From NCBI GenBank assembly GCA_910584585.1, contig CAJUBP010000017.1, forward strand, positions 7,394 through 71,393: a DNA stretch of 64,000 nt. Direction: 5' to 3'. Made by a program: the position numbers and the translations under genes. The notes under the pieces were generated by a model. The model saw only the letters and a program-made list of their open reading frames with translations, was not told where the DNA came from and did no database searches. This DNA comes from an uncultured Lachnospiraceae bacterium. GTDB taxonomy: Bacteria > Bacillota > Clostridia > Lachnospirales > Lachnospiraceae. Positions 33,742 through 41,965 of the stretch are shown here, one piece after another; position 1 is the first letter of the stretch; every line of letters starts with the position of its first letter.

Positions 33742-33933
33742 TTACAATTTCGTTCCGCGGGGGATTTCCACATCCAGTATCAATTTATGCATCACATTGC
33801 AGCATTCCCCTTTCAGCACAAGGCCATCGGAATCACACAGAAAATGGAAATGTTCACATTCCGGATATTTTCCTTCTGCCCGGATCCTAAGAGGATTTCC
33901 ATATTTCCAGGATGCAGCGGTCCCCGGTGGCAT
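33742..33933 (-). CDS. Small protein of 63 residues, function unknown
   Basis: The start codon has AAGGGAGGCCC directly upstream on the minus strand and the gene ends beside the atp terminator, so it reads as a small convergent gene. The sequence begins MPPGTAASWKYGNPLRIR and contains four cysteines (ECEHFHFLCD, GECCN), compatible with metal binding. No family was recognised. The strong ribosome site is the main support; no promoter was identified. Confidence 0.45.
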   Translation of the reverse strand: MPPGTAASWKYGNPLRIRAEGKYPECEHFHFLCDSDGLVLKGECCNVMHKLILDVEIPRGTKL

Positions 33934-33980
33934 GGGCCTCCCTTACCGTATTTTTGAATATTCAGCTTTTTAAGAGACAA

Positions 33981-34086
33981 AAGAAGGGGCTGCCGGGAAA
34001 TGGAAAATTAGCATAATATATAGCCATGAATTGTTGTGTTTCATCCCATATATTGTGTGCAAATTTCACTTTCCGACAGCCTGTTC
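33981..34086. repeat. Inverted-repeat element, copy 1 (about 106 bp)
   Basis: The left arm AGAAGGGGCTGCCGGGAAAT pairs imperfectly with the right end (TTTCCGACAGCC). Inner arms CATAATATAT and ATATATTGTG pair as well. The left 40 nt are clearly related to 49757-49800. It lies in the 494-bp region between atpC and the CAP gene. Confidence 0.7.
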
Positions 34087-34152
34087 CGTTACATTCGGAG
34101 ACAATCAGAAGCATTGCAGTGAAAGATGAGAATTCCCCAGTAAATATTTTTA

Positions 34153-36687
34153 CTATCTGACTTTCTTTGCGCTGCTGTACGCTCCGTAAATTTTTTTCTT
34201 CCCGGATTTCTTATAGGCGCGTATCCGGAACGTGTAAGATGTTTTCTTTTTGAGCCCCGTCTTCACATAGGAAGTCTTAGTCTTTCCAAGGGACTTGATT
34301 TTTTTATAGTTGCCTTTCCCGGTTTTCATATAGATCTCATAGCCGCTTGCGCCGGAGACTTTTTTCCAGGACAGCTTTATCTTTGTTTTGCCGATTCTCT
34401 TTGCTGATTTCAGCTTCACTTTTGCCGGCGGAGAAACTTTTTTGCTGTTATTGCTGTTGCTTTGGCTGCCGCCCGTCTGGGAACCGGAACTGCCGCCTGT
34501 CTGAGAGCCTGAGCTGCCGCCTGTCTGGGAACCTGAATTGTTGTCCGCGGGAAGTTTATCAATTTTCTCTGTATAGGTGTGTCCGCAGTAATCGCATACA
34601 AATTTTTTTGTTCCTTCCCGTTTTGTTGTGGGCTTTCTTGTCACGGTTGAAGTGTACTTATGGCCGGGGCAGGAAACCTTTACATTAATGGTAACATCTA
34701 CTGTCCGGTAATCCCTTGCATTTTCCGGAGTATAAACAGCCGGATAGGAATACGTGCCTTCGGTCTTTAAAGCTGTTGTCGGATTTTTCCACGAAAATCC
34801 TTCTGGAAGGGTTACATTGGCCAGTGTTGTGCCGCTTTTCCCCTCTATGTTTTCAGGAACTGCGTATTCCGGATCGATTTGATTCACGGTAACTGTGACG
34901 GTTCTGCTCCAGGTTTGGTATCCCTCCCGGCTGACCCGGCATATCACCTGATAAGTTCCCGCATGAACCAGTTTCTTCATAACGGAGGCATAAACTGGAT
35001 TGTCGCCTGCCAGGGCGTATTCCACAGTATCGCCTGTCTGTGTTCCTTCGACGGTAAGCGGCCAATACTTTCCAGGGTAATAATACATGTTGCTGCGGAC
35101 ATTAAGCGTAAGGCCTTTGATGACGGGCTGATTGGAATTATCCGGCAGCAAATATTCACAGTCGATGGATTTTAACAGTGTTTTCAGACTGGTTTCTCTC
35201 TGGGCGCCGGAGGCGGCCTTCAAAACATTGCCGGAAGCGTCCGTAAATACGCAGACTGGCAGGTTTACAGGCTGGAAAGAGGTTGCGCCCAGGTATTCCT
35301 CCGCGTAACGCCATAAAGTATTATTTGCCGTGCCTTCCAGATCATAGCAGTAAGTTACGCCGGCAGTGGCCATCCTCGCGCCGAATGTCGCCACTGCTGC
35401 CTGGTCGGCTTTCATGATGTCAACGTAGCAGATATCCACCTGATCGGCCGGCAAGCCTAAATCATCCAGGGCTTTTAAAGTATTTCGTGTATTGGGGCAC
35501 GATTCCCGGCCAAATACGACGGCGGTCAGATCACGGGACGGATGGAACATTCCATGGCTGCTTCCGTCCACAGTGAAAAAAGCAGTTGTATCCGCGTCGG
35601 CCGAGGGAGGGGGAGTTTCTGTAACGGTAACCGGGATATCCGCTTCGATTCCGTCATAGATAATTTTTACCGTGGCAGTGCCTTTTGCCAGTGCCTGCAG
35701 GCTGCCGTCAGCTGAAAGGGACACCAATGTCTCTCCTGCCGGCACGCTCCAATTTGTCTGGACTGTGCCTATCACCTTAAGGGACGGGCCGTATCCCCAT
35801 GTTTCTATTGTTCTAAGGGCAATATTAGCCTGGGGCGCGGCTGCGGTTTCGCCCACTTTGATGCTTATGGAATTTTTTACCGGTTTCAGTGTCCGTTCCG
35901 TGATACGGTCATTGGCAATCTTCATACGAACCTCTGCCAGACCATCCGGAGCCTCAGTTTTCTGGGTATCTACGGCCTTTCCGCTGAATACCTGCACCCA
36001 GTAAGTGCACCCGTCGTATTCTACATGCGAGATGCCCACTGCCTTAAAATCTCTGTTGAGCATATTTCTTCTATGGCCCTGCCCGGAATATTGCAGATTG
36101 TCTTCTTTCCACATGGTAAATGCCTGCTGTTCATTTGCGCCGTACGCGCTTATGGCGACATTTTCTCCCTTCGCGCTGTCTGCGAATTCGCTGCCGAAGG
36201 CAGTAAAGGCAAGCGATCCATCCGGCCTCGTATGGGAATAGGCGGCGATTAGTTCAGCTGCCCGCTGCATAGCCACTTTTTCCAGCTCGTAGTCATAAAC
36301 CAGTTCCTCTAAGCCGGAATAGGGAACTTTTTCAGTATTTGTTTCATCCCAGGCCCAAGCCTCGTCTCCTGTTCGGAACGCATTGATTCGCTGCAGCATC
36401 AGCCGGGCGTCGGTCTGATTATATGTGACCTCCGCGCCTACTTCTATTTCTGACTGCGCTGCAGTTCTTTCTTGTCCGCTGCCTGTTTCAGTCTGGGATA
36501 CGTTTCTTTCTTGTCCGCTGCCTGTTTCAGTCTGGGATATGTCTCTTTCTTGTCCGCTGCCTGTTTCGGCCTGGGGCGCAGTTGCCTGCTGCCCGCTGTC
36601 TGTCCCAGCGGCATCTGCCGGGATGCCTGTAAACAACAGGGATACCGTCAGAAACAGCGCAAAAATTCTTGACTTTCTTTTTCTCAT
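34153..36687 (-). CDS. Secreted CAP-domain protein with thioredoxin-like and fibronectin-like regions
   Basis: I start at 36687 (or the adjacent ATG 36690), after AAGGAGGAAC; the frame upstream to 37041 lacks any site. The 844-residue protein has a signal peptide (about 1-26), repeats of QTETGSGQER (about 35-75), a CAP/SCP domain (about 85-225: AYSHTRPDGS, GENVAIS, QYSGQGHRRNML), a Big-2-like domain, and a region (about 370-500) with VVFGRESCPNTRNTLKAL that looks thioredoxin-like but has one Cys. Two Ig-like segments, a Cys pair (HKYTSTVTRKPT, VCDYCGHTY), a GSQTGGSS repeat linker and a C-terminal fibronectin-III-like domain follow. It is probably exported. Function unknown. Confidence 0.85.
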   Translation of the reverse strand: MRKRKSRIFALFLTVSLLFTGIPADAAGTDSGQQATAPQAETGSGQERDISQTETGSGQERNVSQTETGSGQERTAAQSEIEVGAEVTYNQTDARLMLQRINAFRTGDEAWAWDETNTEKVPYSGLEELVYDYELEKVAMQRAAELIAAYSHTRPDGSLAFTAFGSEFADSAKGENVAISAYGANEQQAFTMWKEDNLQYSGQGHRRNMLNRDFKAVGISHVEYDGCTYWVQVFSGKAVDTQKTEAPDGLAEVRMKIANDRITERTLKPVKNSISIKVGETAAAPQANIALRTIETWGYGPSLKVIGTVQTNWSVPAGETLVSLSADGSLQALAKGTATVKIIYDGIEADIPVTVTETPPPSADADTTAFFTVDGSSHGMFHPSRDLTAVVFGRESCPNTRNTLKALDDLGLPADQVDICYVDIMKADQAAVATFGARMATAGVTYCYDLEGTANNTLWRYAEEYLGATSFQPVNLPVCVFTDASGNVLKAASGAQRETSLKTLLKSIDCEYLLPDNSNQPVIKGLTLNVRSNMYYYPGKYWPLTVEGTQTGDTVEYALAGDNPVYASVMKKLVHAGTYQVICRVSREGYQTWSRTVTVTVNQIDPEYAVPENIEGKSGTTLANVTLPEGFSWKNPTTALKTEGTYSYPAVYTPENARDYRTVDVTINVKVSCPGHKYTSTVTRKPTTKREGTKKFVCDYCGHTYTEKIDKLPADNNSGSQTGGSSGSQTGGSSGSQTGGSQSNSNNSKKVSPPAKVKLKSAKRIGKTKIKLSWKKVSGASGYEIYMKTGKGNYKKIKSLGKTKTSYVKTGLKKKTSYTFRIRAYKKSGKKKIYGAYSSAKKVR

Positions 36688-37068
36688 CATGTTCCTCCTT
36701 TTCGGCTTATAATATTTGCGTGCTTGCTGTTTATTCCTAATTAATATATCATCTTTTTTTCGGCTGTCTTTTTTTTCGGCGCGAATAGCTAATATACGGT
36801 GCGAACAGTAACAAAAAGGGGCTATTTGTGGATTTCTTTCCCGATTTATGTTATGATAATAAAAAATCGCTGTCTGATTGCCCAGAGTATTTTTCGAACA
36901 CGCTCTTGGAAAAGAATGCTCTGAAAGGCTGCCCTTTGAATGCCGCGCCAATTGCGTAAGCGAAAATTTTTCAAAAGAGTGCAAGTATTTTCCCGAATGG
37001 AACGTATTATAAGTAAAGGACACAAAATGAAGCAGTGACAACCCAACAATTGAATTCAGGAGGCAGAT
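36688..37068. other. Divergent intergenic region before the Cys/His-rich protein gene
   Basis: This 381-bp AT-rich region separates two divergent secreted-protein genes. Possible -10 boxes are present (for example TATGAT near 36851 and TATTATAAG near 37005), but none has a good -35. A GGAAC about 15 nt before the second resembles an ECF-type -35, which would fit autoregulation by the downstream sigma factor. That is speculative. Confidence 0.35.
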
Positions 37069-37839
37069 ATGAATAAGATGAAGAAAGTATTGATTGCAAT
37101 ATTTGCGTGTATTGTGGTGTGCGGGATTTCCGCGCCGGTAATTGCAGCGAATATGCAGAAAAACAACACCCGTGTAGAGCAGGAAGTAAGTTCCAGGAAG
37201 GCAAGCCTGAGCAACGCAATTTTAAATACCAGCGCAATCAGCCCGAGAGGGACAGCTGAGGAATCTGCTGATACCGTACCGGCAGAAGAGCCGGCGCCCG
37301 AAGCTGTGCCGGCGGCAGAAGACAGTTCCGAGAATCTTGTAGATATTCAGGATACAGATTTAGTCAATGACACAGCAGATGAGACAGAGCCCGCGGAGCA
37401 GCCCGCAGAACCGGCAGATGTTGCGGAGACAGAGGTTCCTGACACCACAGCGCCGGCAGCCTGCCCATATTATGTAGACGCCAATGGAGACGGAGTTTGT
37501 GACCACTGCGCTCACGGCGGAGCATGCGATAATTACGTGGACGCCAACGGAGACGGGGTTTGCGATTACTGTGCCCACGGCGGAGCATGCGGCAATTACG
37601 TGGATGCTGACGGAAATGGGGTTTGCGATTACTGTGCCCACGGCGGAGCATGCGGCAATTATGTGGATGCTGACGGAAACGGGGTTTGTGATTACTGCAG
37701 CCATAACGGAAGCGGCCACTGCGGTAATTACTCAGACGCCAACGGCGACGGGATCTGTGACAATTATTCCGGCGGCGGTAACGGCGGCTATGGCGGCGGA
37801 CACCATGGCGGCGGACATCATGGAGGCCATCACTGGTAG
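37069..37839 (+). CDS. Secreted Cys/Asp-repeat protein with His-rich tail
   Basis: The protein has 256 residues with GGAGG upstream. A signal peptide (about 1-28) precedes an Ala/Glu/Pro-rich linker (about 60-130). Five repeats of about 22 residues follow, built on YVDANGDGVCDYCAHGGAC. Each has a DxNxDGxxD calcium-loop-like core and, in the first four, a CxxC plus a further Cys and a His. The end is GGYGGGHHGGGHHGGHHW, a likely metal-binding tail. It heads a cluster with an ECF sigma factor and an RsgI-like anti-sigma factor, 21 bp and further downstream. The family is unknown to me; metal sensing or storage is inference. Confidence 0.8.
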   Translation: MNKMKKVLIAIFACIVVCGISAPVIAANMQKNNTRVEQEVSSRKASLSNAILNTSAISPRGTAEESADTVPAEEPAPEAVPAAEDSSENLVDIQDTDLVNDTADETEPAEQPAEPADVAETEVPDTTAPAACPYYVDANGDGVCDHCAHGGACDNYVDANGDGVCDYCAHGGACGNYVDADGNGVCDYCAHGGACGNYVDADGNGVCDYCSHNGSGHCGNYSDANGDGICDNYSGGGNGGYGGGHHGGGHHGGHHW

Positions 37840-37860
37840 GAAATACAAAGGGGATATTTT

Positions 37861-38343
37861 ATGCGCAGCGAACAGGAGGTCGAGCAGGCAATAGATTTGT
37901 ATTCTGACATGATTCGCAGGATTTGCCTGTTGCATCTGAATAGCCATGAGGATACGGAGGATGTGCTTCAGGAGGTGTTTTTGAAGTATGTCCTCCATTC
38001 TGCGGTCTTCGAAAGCCGGGAACATGAGAAGGCATGGCTGATCCGCGTCACAATCAATGCCTGTAAGGATTTGAAGAGGAAATTATTCCGTCACAGTACA
38101 GTGCCCCTGGAGGTGCTTTCCGAAGAAGCGGCCAGCGTGATGCCGGAACAGATGGGAATCTTGGAAATCGTCCTTTCGCTGCCGGTGAAATACAAGGAGG
38201 CGATTTATCTTCATTATTATGAAGGTTACACGGCAAAGGAAATCGGGACAATGCTGCATAAAAAGGAAAACACCGTATATTCTCTTTTGTCAAGGGGGAG
38301 AGAATTGCTGAAACAGAAGCTGGGAGGTGACAGGAATGTATGA
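37861..38343 (+). CDS. ECF-type RNA polymerase sigma factor
   Basis: The protein has 160 residues. Region 2 contains EDTEDVLQEVFLKY and EKAWLIRVTINACKDLKR; region 4 contains LPVKYKEAIYLHYYEGYTAK and KENTVYSLLSRGRELLKQKL. No extra domains are present. It lies 21 bp after the Cys/His-rich protein gene and overlaps the membrane anti-sigma gene by 8 nt, the standard ECF/anti-sigma arrangement. It probably controls this cluster and other genes. Confidence 0.93.
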   Translation: MRSEQEVEQAIDLYSDMIRRICLLHLNSHEDTEDVLQEVFLKYVLHSAVFESREHEKAWLIRVTINACKDLKRKLFRHSTVPLEVLSEEAASVMPEQMGILEIVLSLPVKYKEAIYLHYYEGYTAKEIGTMLHKKENTVYSLLSRGRELLKQKLGGDRNV

Positions 38344-39106
38344 TGAGATTCGGGAAGCTTTTGATCAGGTTCATGCCACAGAGCAGATGAAGCAGTCTGT
38401 CTCTGATTATCTGGTTGAAAAGAGACGGAAAACAGCAAATCATTCCCTTAGATTCCGTATGCGTTCTCTGATTCCAGTCTGTGCGCTCTTGCTGATATGC
38501 ATTGGAATTGGAAACTGGTATTTCTGGGAGATGCCGGTGTCTTATGTCAGTGTGGACGTGAATCCGTCCATTGAACTGACGCTGAACCGGAGAAACCGCG
38601 TGACAGACGCCAAGAGCCGGAACAGGGATGGGGCGAGAGTTCTGGAGCATGTGCAGTTAGAAGGAAAGGACTATCTGGAAGCGGTGGAACTGCTGGTAGA
38701 GAGCGACGCAATGCAGCCGTATCTGACCGCAGACGCGGAACTGACCGTTACAGTAGCTTCCATGAAGGCAGAGGAACTCCTGTCGGGCCTTGAGAACAGT
38801 GTAGTGGCTACTCACTACCATGGAATGTGCAGAAGCGCGGATATGGAAACCGTGGCGTCGGCGCATGATCATGATATGTCTCTGGGAAAATATCAGATGT
38901 ACCAGCTTTTGTCTCAATATGGCTCCGGACTGACGGCAGAGGACTGCCAAAATATTTCCATGTGTCAGCTGCGGGAACTTTTGTCTCAATATGAGGCAGG
39001 AAGGGAAGAGGCAGTCAGCAGTAATGAATTAGAAAATATGCAGGTGGGCTGCAGCCACGGCGGGCAGCAGCATCACCATCATGGCAGCGGGCATCACAGC
39101 GAATAG
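38336..39106 (+). CDS. Membrane anti-sigma factor with RsgI-like domain and His-rich tail
   Basis: The ATG at 38336 has GGGAGGTGACAGGA before it; the GTG at 38327 lies in that site. The 256-residue protein has a short cytoplasmic N terminus, one membrane helix (about 42-60) and an extracytoplasmic segment with VSYVSVDVNPSIELTLNRR, the hallmark of RsgI-type middle domains. Two copies of LLSQY appear later. The C-terminal tail GCSHGGQQHHHHGSGHHSE echoes the His-rich end of the secreted protein two genes upstream. I infer that the tail binds a metal ion and controls release of the sigma factor. Confidence 0.85.
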   Translation: MYDEIREAFDQVHATEQMKQSVSDYLVEKRRKTANHSLRFRMRSLIPVCALLLICIGIGNWYFWEMPVSYVSVDVNPSIELTLNRRNRVTDAKSRNRDGARVLEHVQLEGKDYLEAVELLVESDAMQPYLTADAELTVTVASMKAEELLSGLENSVVATHYHGMCRSADMETVASAHDHDMSLGKYQMYQLLSQYGSGLTAEDCQNISMCQLRELLSQYEAGREEAVSSNELENMQVGCSHGGQQHHHHGSGHHSE

Positions 39107-39169
39107 TGATGTCCTTTTTTGCCATCTCTTGGAAACTACTATGCAGAAATCAGAAAGACGGAGGGAATC

Positions 39170-40144
39170 ATGAAAGAACAGTTGGAACTTATAAAGAAAA
39201 AGGTCCTGGAAGGCGGGAAAATCAATAAGGAAGAGGCGCTTGAGCTGGCAGAACTGCCTTTGGAGGAACTGTCACAGGCAGCAGATGAGATCCGGCGGAA
39301 ATTCTGCGGAAATCAGTTTGACCTCTGTACGATTATCAATGGAAAGAGCGGAAAATGCACAGAAAACTGCAAATATTGCGCACAGTCCTCTTTTTATCCG
39401 ACAGAAGTAGAGAGCTATCCTTTATTAGAGACGGAAGAATTGCTGAAACAGGCGGAATATAACAGGAAACAGGGGGTGCCCAGATATTCTATTGTCACCT
39501 CTGGCAGGAAACTGAGCGGCAGGGAAATAGATCAGGCATGTGAGAGCATCCGGCAGATAAAAGAGAGGGTGGATATTTCTGTCTGCGTATCTTTCGGACT
39601 TCTTGACGAGGAAGAATTTCGGAAAGTGAAGGAGGCAGGCGCAGCCCGGGTGCATAATAACCTGGAAGCTTCGGAAAATTATTTCCCCAATGTCTGCACC
39701 ACACATACACAGAAAGACAAAATTGCTTCGCTGCGGGCAGCCCGGAACGCAGGGCTCAGTATCTGCAGCGGCGGAATCATGGGAATGGGGGAGAGCATGG
39801 AAGATCGCATTGACCTTGCCATGACACTGCGGGAATTGGGAGTGACTTCAGTGCCGGTGAATATGCTGAATCCCATTCCAGGGACGCCTTATGAGAACAA
39901 TCCAAGATTGACAGAGGATGAGATGTGCCGGATTGTAGCCATTTTCCGCTTTATTTTGCCCAAGGCGTATCTCCGGCTGGCTGGAGGCAGAGGGCTGATG
40001 AAGGATCAGGGACGAAGATGCTTTCAGTCTGGGGCCAACGCCGCTATTACCGGCGATATGCTGACAACTGCGGGGATTACGATTCAGAAGGATTTGGAAA
40101 TGCTGAAAGAATTGGGGTATCAGGCGGCGGGAAATTTGATATAA
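39170..40144 (+). CDS. bioB: Biotin synthase
   Basis: The ATG at 39170 has CGGAGGGAATC just before it; the longer frame starting at 39119 lacks a site. The 324-residue protein has the radical-SAM motif CTENCKYCAQS (about 63-73), and further Cys and Asn residues in VHNNLEASENYFP and CSGGIMGMGES. It inserts sulfur into dethiobiotin. No other biotin genes are adjacent, and I did not recognise a BirA operator. It is preceded by the anti-sigma gene with a 63-bp gap. Confidence 0.95.
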   Translation: MKEQLELIKKKVLEGGKINKEEALELAELPLEELSQAADEIRRKFCGNQFDLCTIINGKSGKCTENCKYCAQSSFYPTEVESYPLLETEELLKQAEYNRKQGVPRYSIVTSGRKLSGREIDQACESIRQIKERVDISVCVSFGLLDEEEFRKVKEAGAARVHNNLEASENYFPNVCTTHTQKDKIASLRAARNAGLSICSGGIMGMGESMEDRIDLAMTLRELGVTSVPVNMLNPIPGTPYENNPRLTEDEMCRIVAIFRFILPKAYLRLAGGRGLMKDQGRRCFQSGANAAITGDMLTTAGITIQKDLEMLKELGYQAAGNLI

Positions 40145-40254
40145 TATATTTGTACTTTGATATACAGGGACTGCGGTAAAAAGAGAAATAGTGTGAGGAA
40201 TCATATTTTTCAGGGCTATGTGTGCCGCGGCAAGCGAAAGGAACGAGTGATAGT

Positions 40255-41433
40255 ATGGAACATATATTATTAATTAAACATGGAACGGTCCATGACGCTG
40301 TGCAAAGGGAAGCCTATCAGGCGGATATTCTGGTGAAAAACGGGAAAATCGCCGGGATAGGACCTGGCCTGGAGGAAAAAGACTTTGGAGAAGCCCAGGT
40401 ACTGGACGCATCCGGCCTGCAGGTGTATCCCGGGTTTGTGGAGGCTCACTGTCATCTGGGATTAGACGGATATGCCATCGGATATGAAGGGTCAGATTAT
40501 AATGAGATGACAGAGGCTCTGACGCCGGAGCTGTCTGCTGTGGACGGGCTGAATCCCCAGGATGAAAGCATCCATTTGGCTATGGAGGGAGGGGTAACCT
40601 GCGTAGCGGCAGGGCCTGGAAGCTCCAATGTGCTGGGCGGGACTTTTGCGGTCTATAAAACAGCTGGAAAGCGGATTGACGATATGGTGATCCGGGAAAA
40701 GGCCGCCATGAAATGCGCTTTCGGCGAGAATCCCAAGTTCTGCTATAAAGACAAAGAAATTTATTCCCGAATGACCACAGCTTCGAAACTGCGGGTTATG
40801 CTCCGGAGGGCGCAGGAGTATCTGGCCAGAAAAGAGGCAGCCAAAGATGATATCTTAAAGCAGCCTGCATATGATCCCAAGTTAGAAGCGCTGATACCGG
40901 TCATTCAGGGGGAGCTTCCCTTAAAAGCTCATGTGCACCAGGCAAATGATATTTTTACCGCCATACGCATTGCCCGGGAGTTCGGCGTTGGACTGGCCCT
41001 TGATCACTGTACCGACGGCTCTCTGATTGCGGAAGAGCTGGCCAGGGAGGGATATCCGGTGGCGGTAGGGCCCACGCTGACTCATGCTTCCAAATTTGAA
41101 TTGAAGAATAAGAGTTTTGCGACTCCGGGAGATTTGGCAAGGGCAGGCTGCCAGGTCTCTATTATTACTGATTCTCCGGTAATTCCCCAGCAGTATCTCG
41201 CTTTGTGCGCCGGACTTGCCGTGAAATCCGGCATGGATCCATTTGACGCTTTAAAATCCATTACCATTAATGCTGCCAGACATATCGGCGTATCTGACCG
41301 GGTAGGTTCCCTGGAGGTTGGAAAAGACGGAGACTTTGTGATTGCGGAGGGAGATCCTATGATTTCTGATACAAGGCTCTGTTATGTGCTGATTGACGGA
41401 AAGGTTACTTACCATTGCAGGAATGAATTATAA
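40255..41433 (+). CDS. Amidohydrolase (imidazolonepropionase-like)
   Basis: The start at 40255 has GAAAGGAACG about 9 nt upstream; the longer frame from 40222 is not needed. The 392-residue protein has metal motifs of the amidohydrolase superfamily: VEAHCHLG (about 63-70), KAHVHQANDI, ALDHCTDGS and the Asp in IITDSPVIP. The C-terminal part AARHIGVSDRVGSLEVGKDGD is typical. The substrate cannot be named. The TAA stop lies in a sequence matching a MITE end (41430-41447). Confidence 0.9.
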   Translation: MEHILLIKHGTVHDAVQREAYQADILVKNGKIAGIGPGLEEKDFGEAQVLDASGLQVYPGFVEAHCHLGLDGYAIGYEGSDYNEMTEALTPELSAVDGLNPQDESIHLAMEGGVTCVAAGPGSSNVLGGTFAVYKTAGKRIDDMVIREKAAMKCAFGENPKFCYKDKEIYSRMTTASKLRVMLRRAQEYLARKEAAKDDILKQPAYDPKLEALIPVIQGELPLKAHVHQANDIFTAIRIAREFGVGLALDHCTDGSLIAEELAREGYPVAVGPTLTHASKFELKNKSFATPGDLARAGCQVSIITDSPVIPQQYLALCAGLAVKSGMDPFDALKSITINAARHIGVSDRVGSLEVGKDGDFVIAEGDPMISDTRLCYVLIDGKVTYHCRNEL

Positions 41434-41447
41434 GACACGCTCTAGTT
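41430..41447 (-). repeat. Solitary MITE-like end at the amidohydrolase stop codon
   Basis: ATAAGACACGCTCTAGTT matches the right end of the element in the gene at 50198-52066 (51273-51290), with two differences. The gene's TAA falls inside it. The remainder of the element is not recognisable. A REP-like stretch TATTCCAATATGAAGCGTTC follows at 41464-41483. Confidence 0.6.
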
Positions 41448-41564
41448 CTCCTGCCTTGACCTCTTTATTCCAATATGAAGCGTTCGCTGCAGCGCTGGGA
41501 CGGTGTTTTGTACATGTTCGGGATTGTTTATAGCCGGAAAAACAGTGTTCTCCGAAAAGGAAGG

Positions 41565-41592
41565 AAAGGGTTGCCGTCTGGCAACCCTTTTT
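41565..41592 (+). terminator. Terminator, downstream of the amidohydrolase gene
   Basis: An 11-bp perfect stem (41565-41575 with 41580-41590, AAAGGGTTGCC) has a GTCT loop and ends in a T run. It is 131 bp past the stop. The rest of the 532-bp gap holds a second hairpin (GGTGCCAC/GTGGCACC, 41623-41648) and the promoter at 41901. Confidence 0.85.
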
Positions 41593-41622
41593 GGGGGAGT
41601 AAATTTATGAAATGTTTCATGG

Positions 41623-41648
41623 GGTGCCACATCTTGGGCGGTGGCACC
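41623..41648. other. Hairpin in the gap before the DUF362 gene
   Basis: GGTGCCAC (41623-41630) and GTGGCACC (41641-41648) form a perfect 8-bp stem with a 10-nt loop. No T run follows. Its function is unknown. Confidence 0.4.
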
Positions 41649-41900
41649 AATATATGTAAAATAACTTTTCGTAAAAAGTTAAATTATTGTTGGTCGAAGT
41701 CAATAACGGTGCGCGCTTGTTTGTGCTATCAACTTCATTTGATATAATGAGTATAGGACATAAATGTGTGCAAATTGTGGACAATTTCTAAAAGAAAGAT
41801 AAAGAATTCAAAAGAAATTATGAAGAAAAAGTAAAAAAAATATCAGGTGAAAAAATGACAGTTCAGGCAATGTGATTTGTGAAAGGTTTTCGATATTTTC

Positions 41901-41930
41901 TTGCAAAAAATAAGGATGGAATGTTATAAT
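41901..41930 (+). promoter_or_regulatory. Promoter of the DUF362 ferredoxin gene
   Basis: TTGCAA (41901-41906), 18-nt spacer, TATAAT (41925-41930), 35 nt before the ATG with AAGGAGGAG between. Confidence 0.75.
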
Positions 41931-41965
41931 GTACTTTAAATACAATTCAAGGAGGAGCAGTTCTT

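Noticed and set aside
37480..37740. Short regular repeats resembling a CRISPR array
   Set aside because: The repeats are coding (about 66-bp units giving YVDANGDGVCDYC), with no unique spacers and no cas genes.
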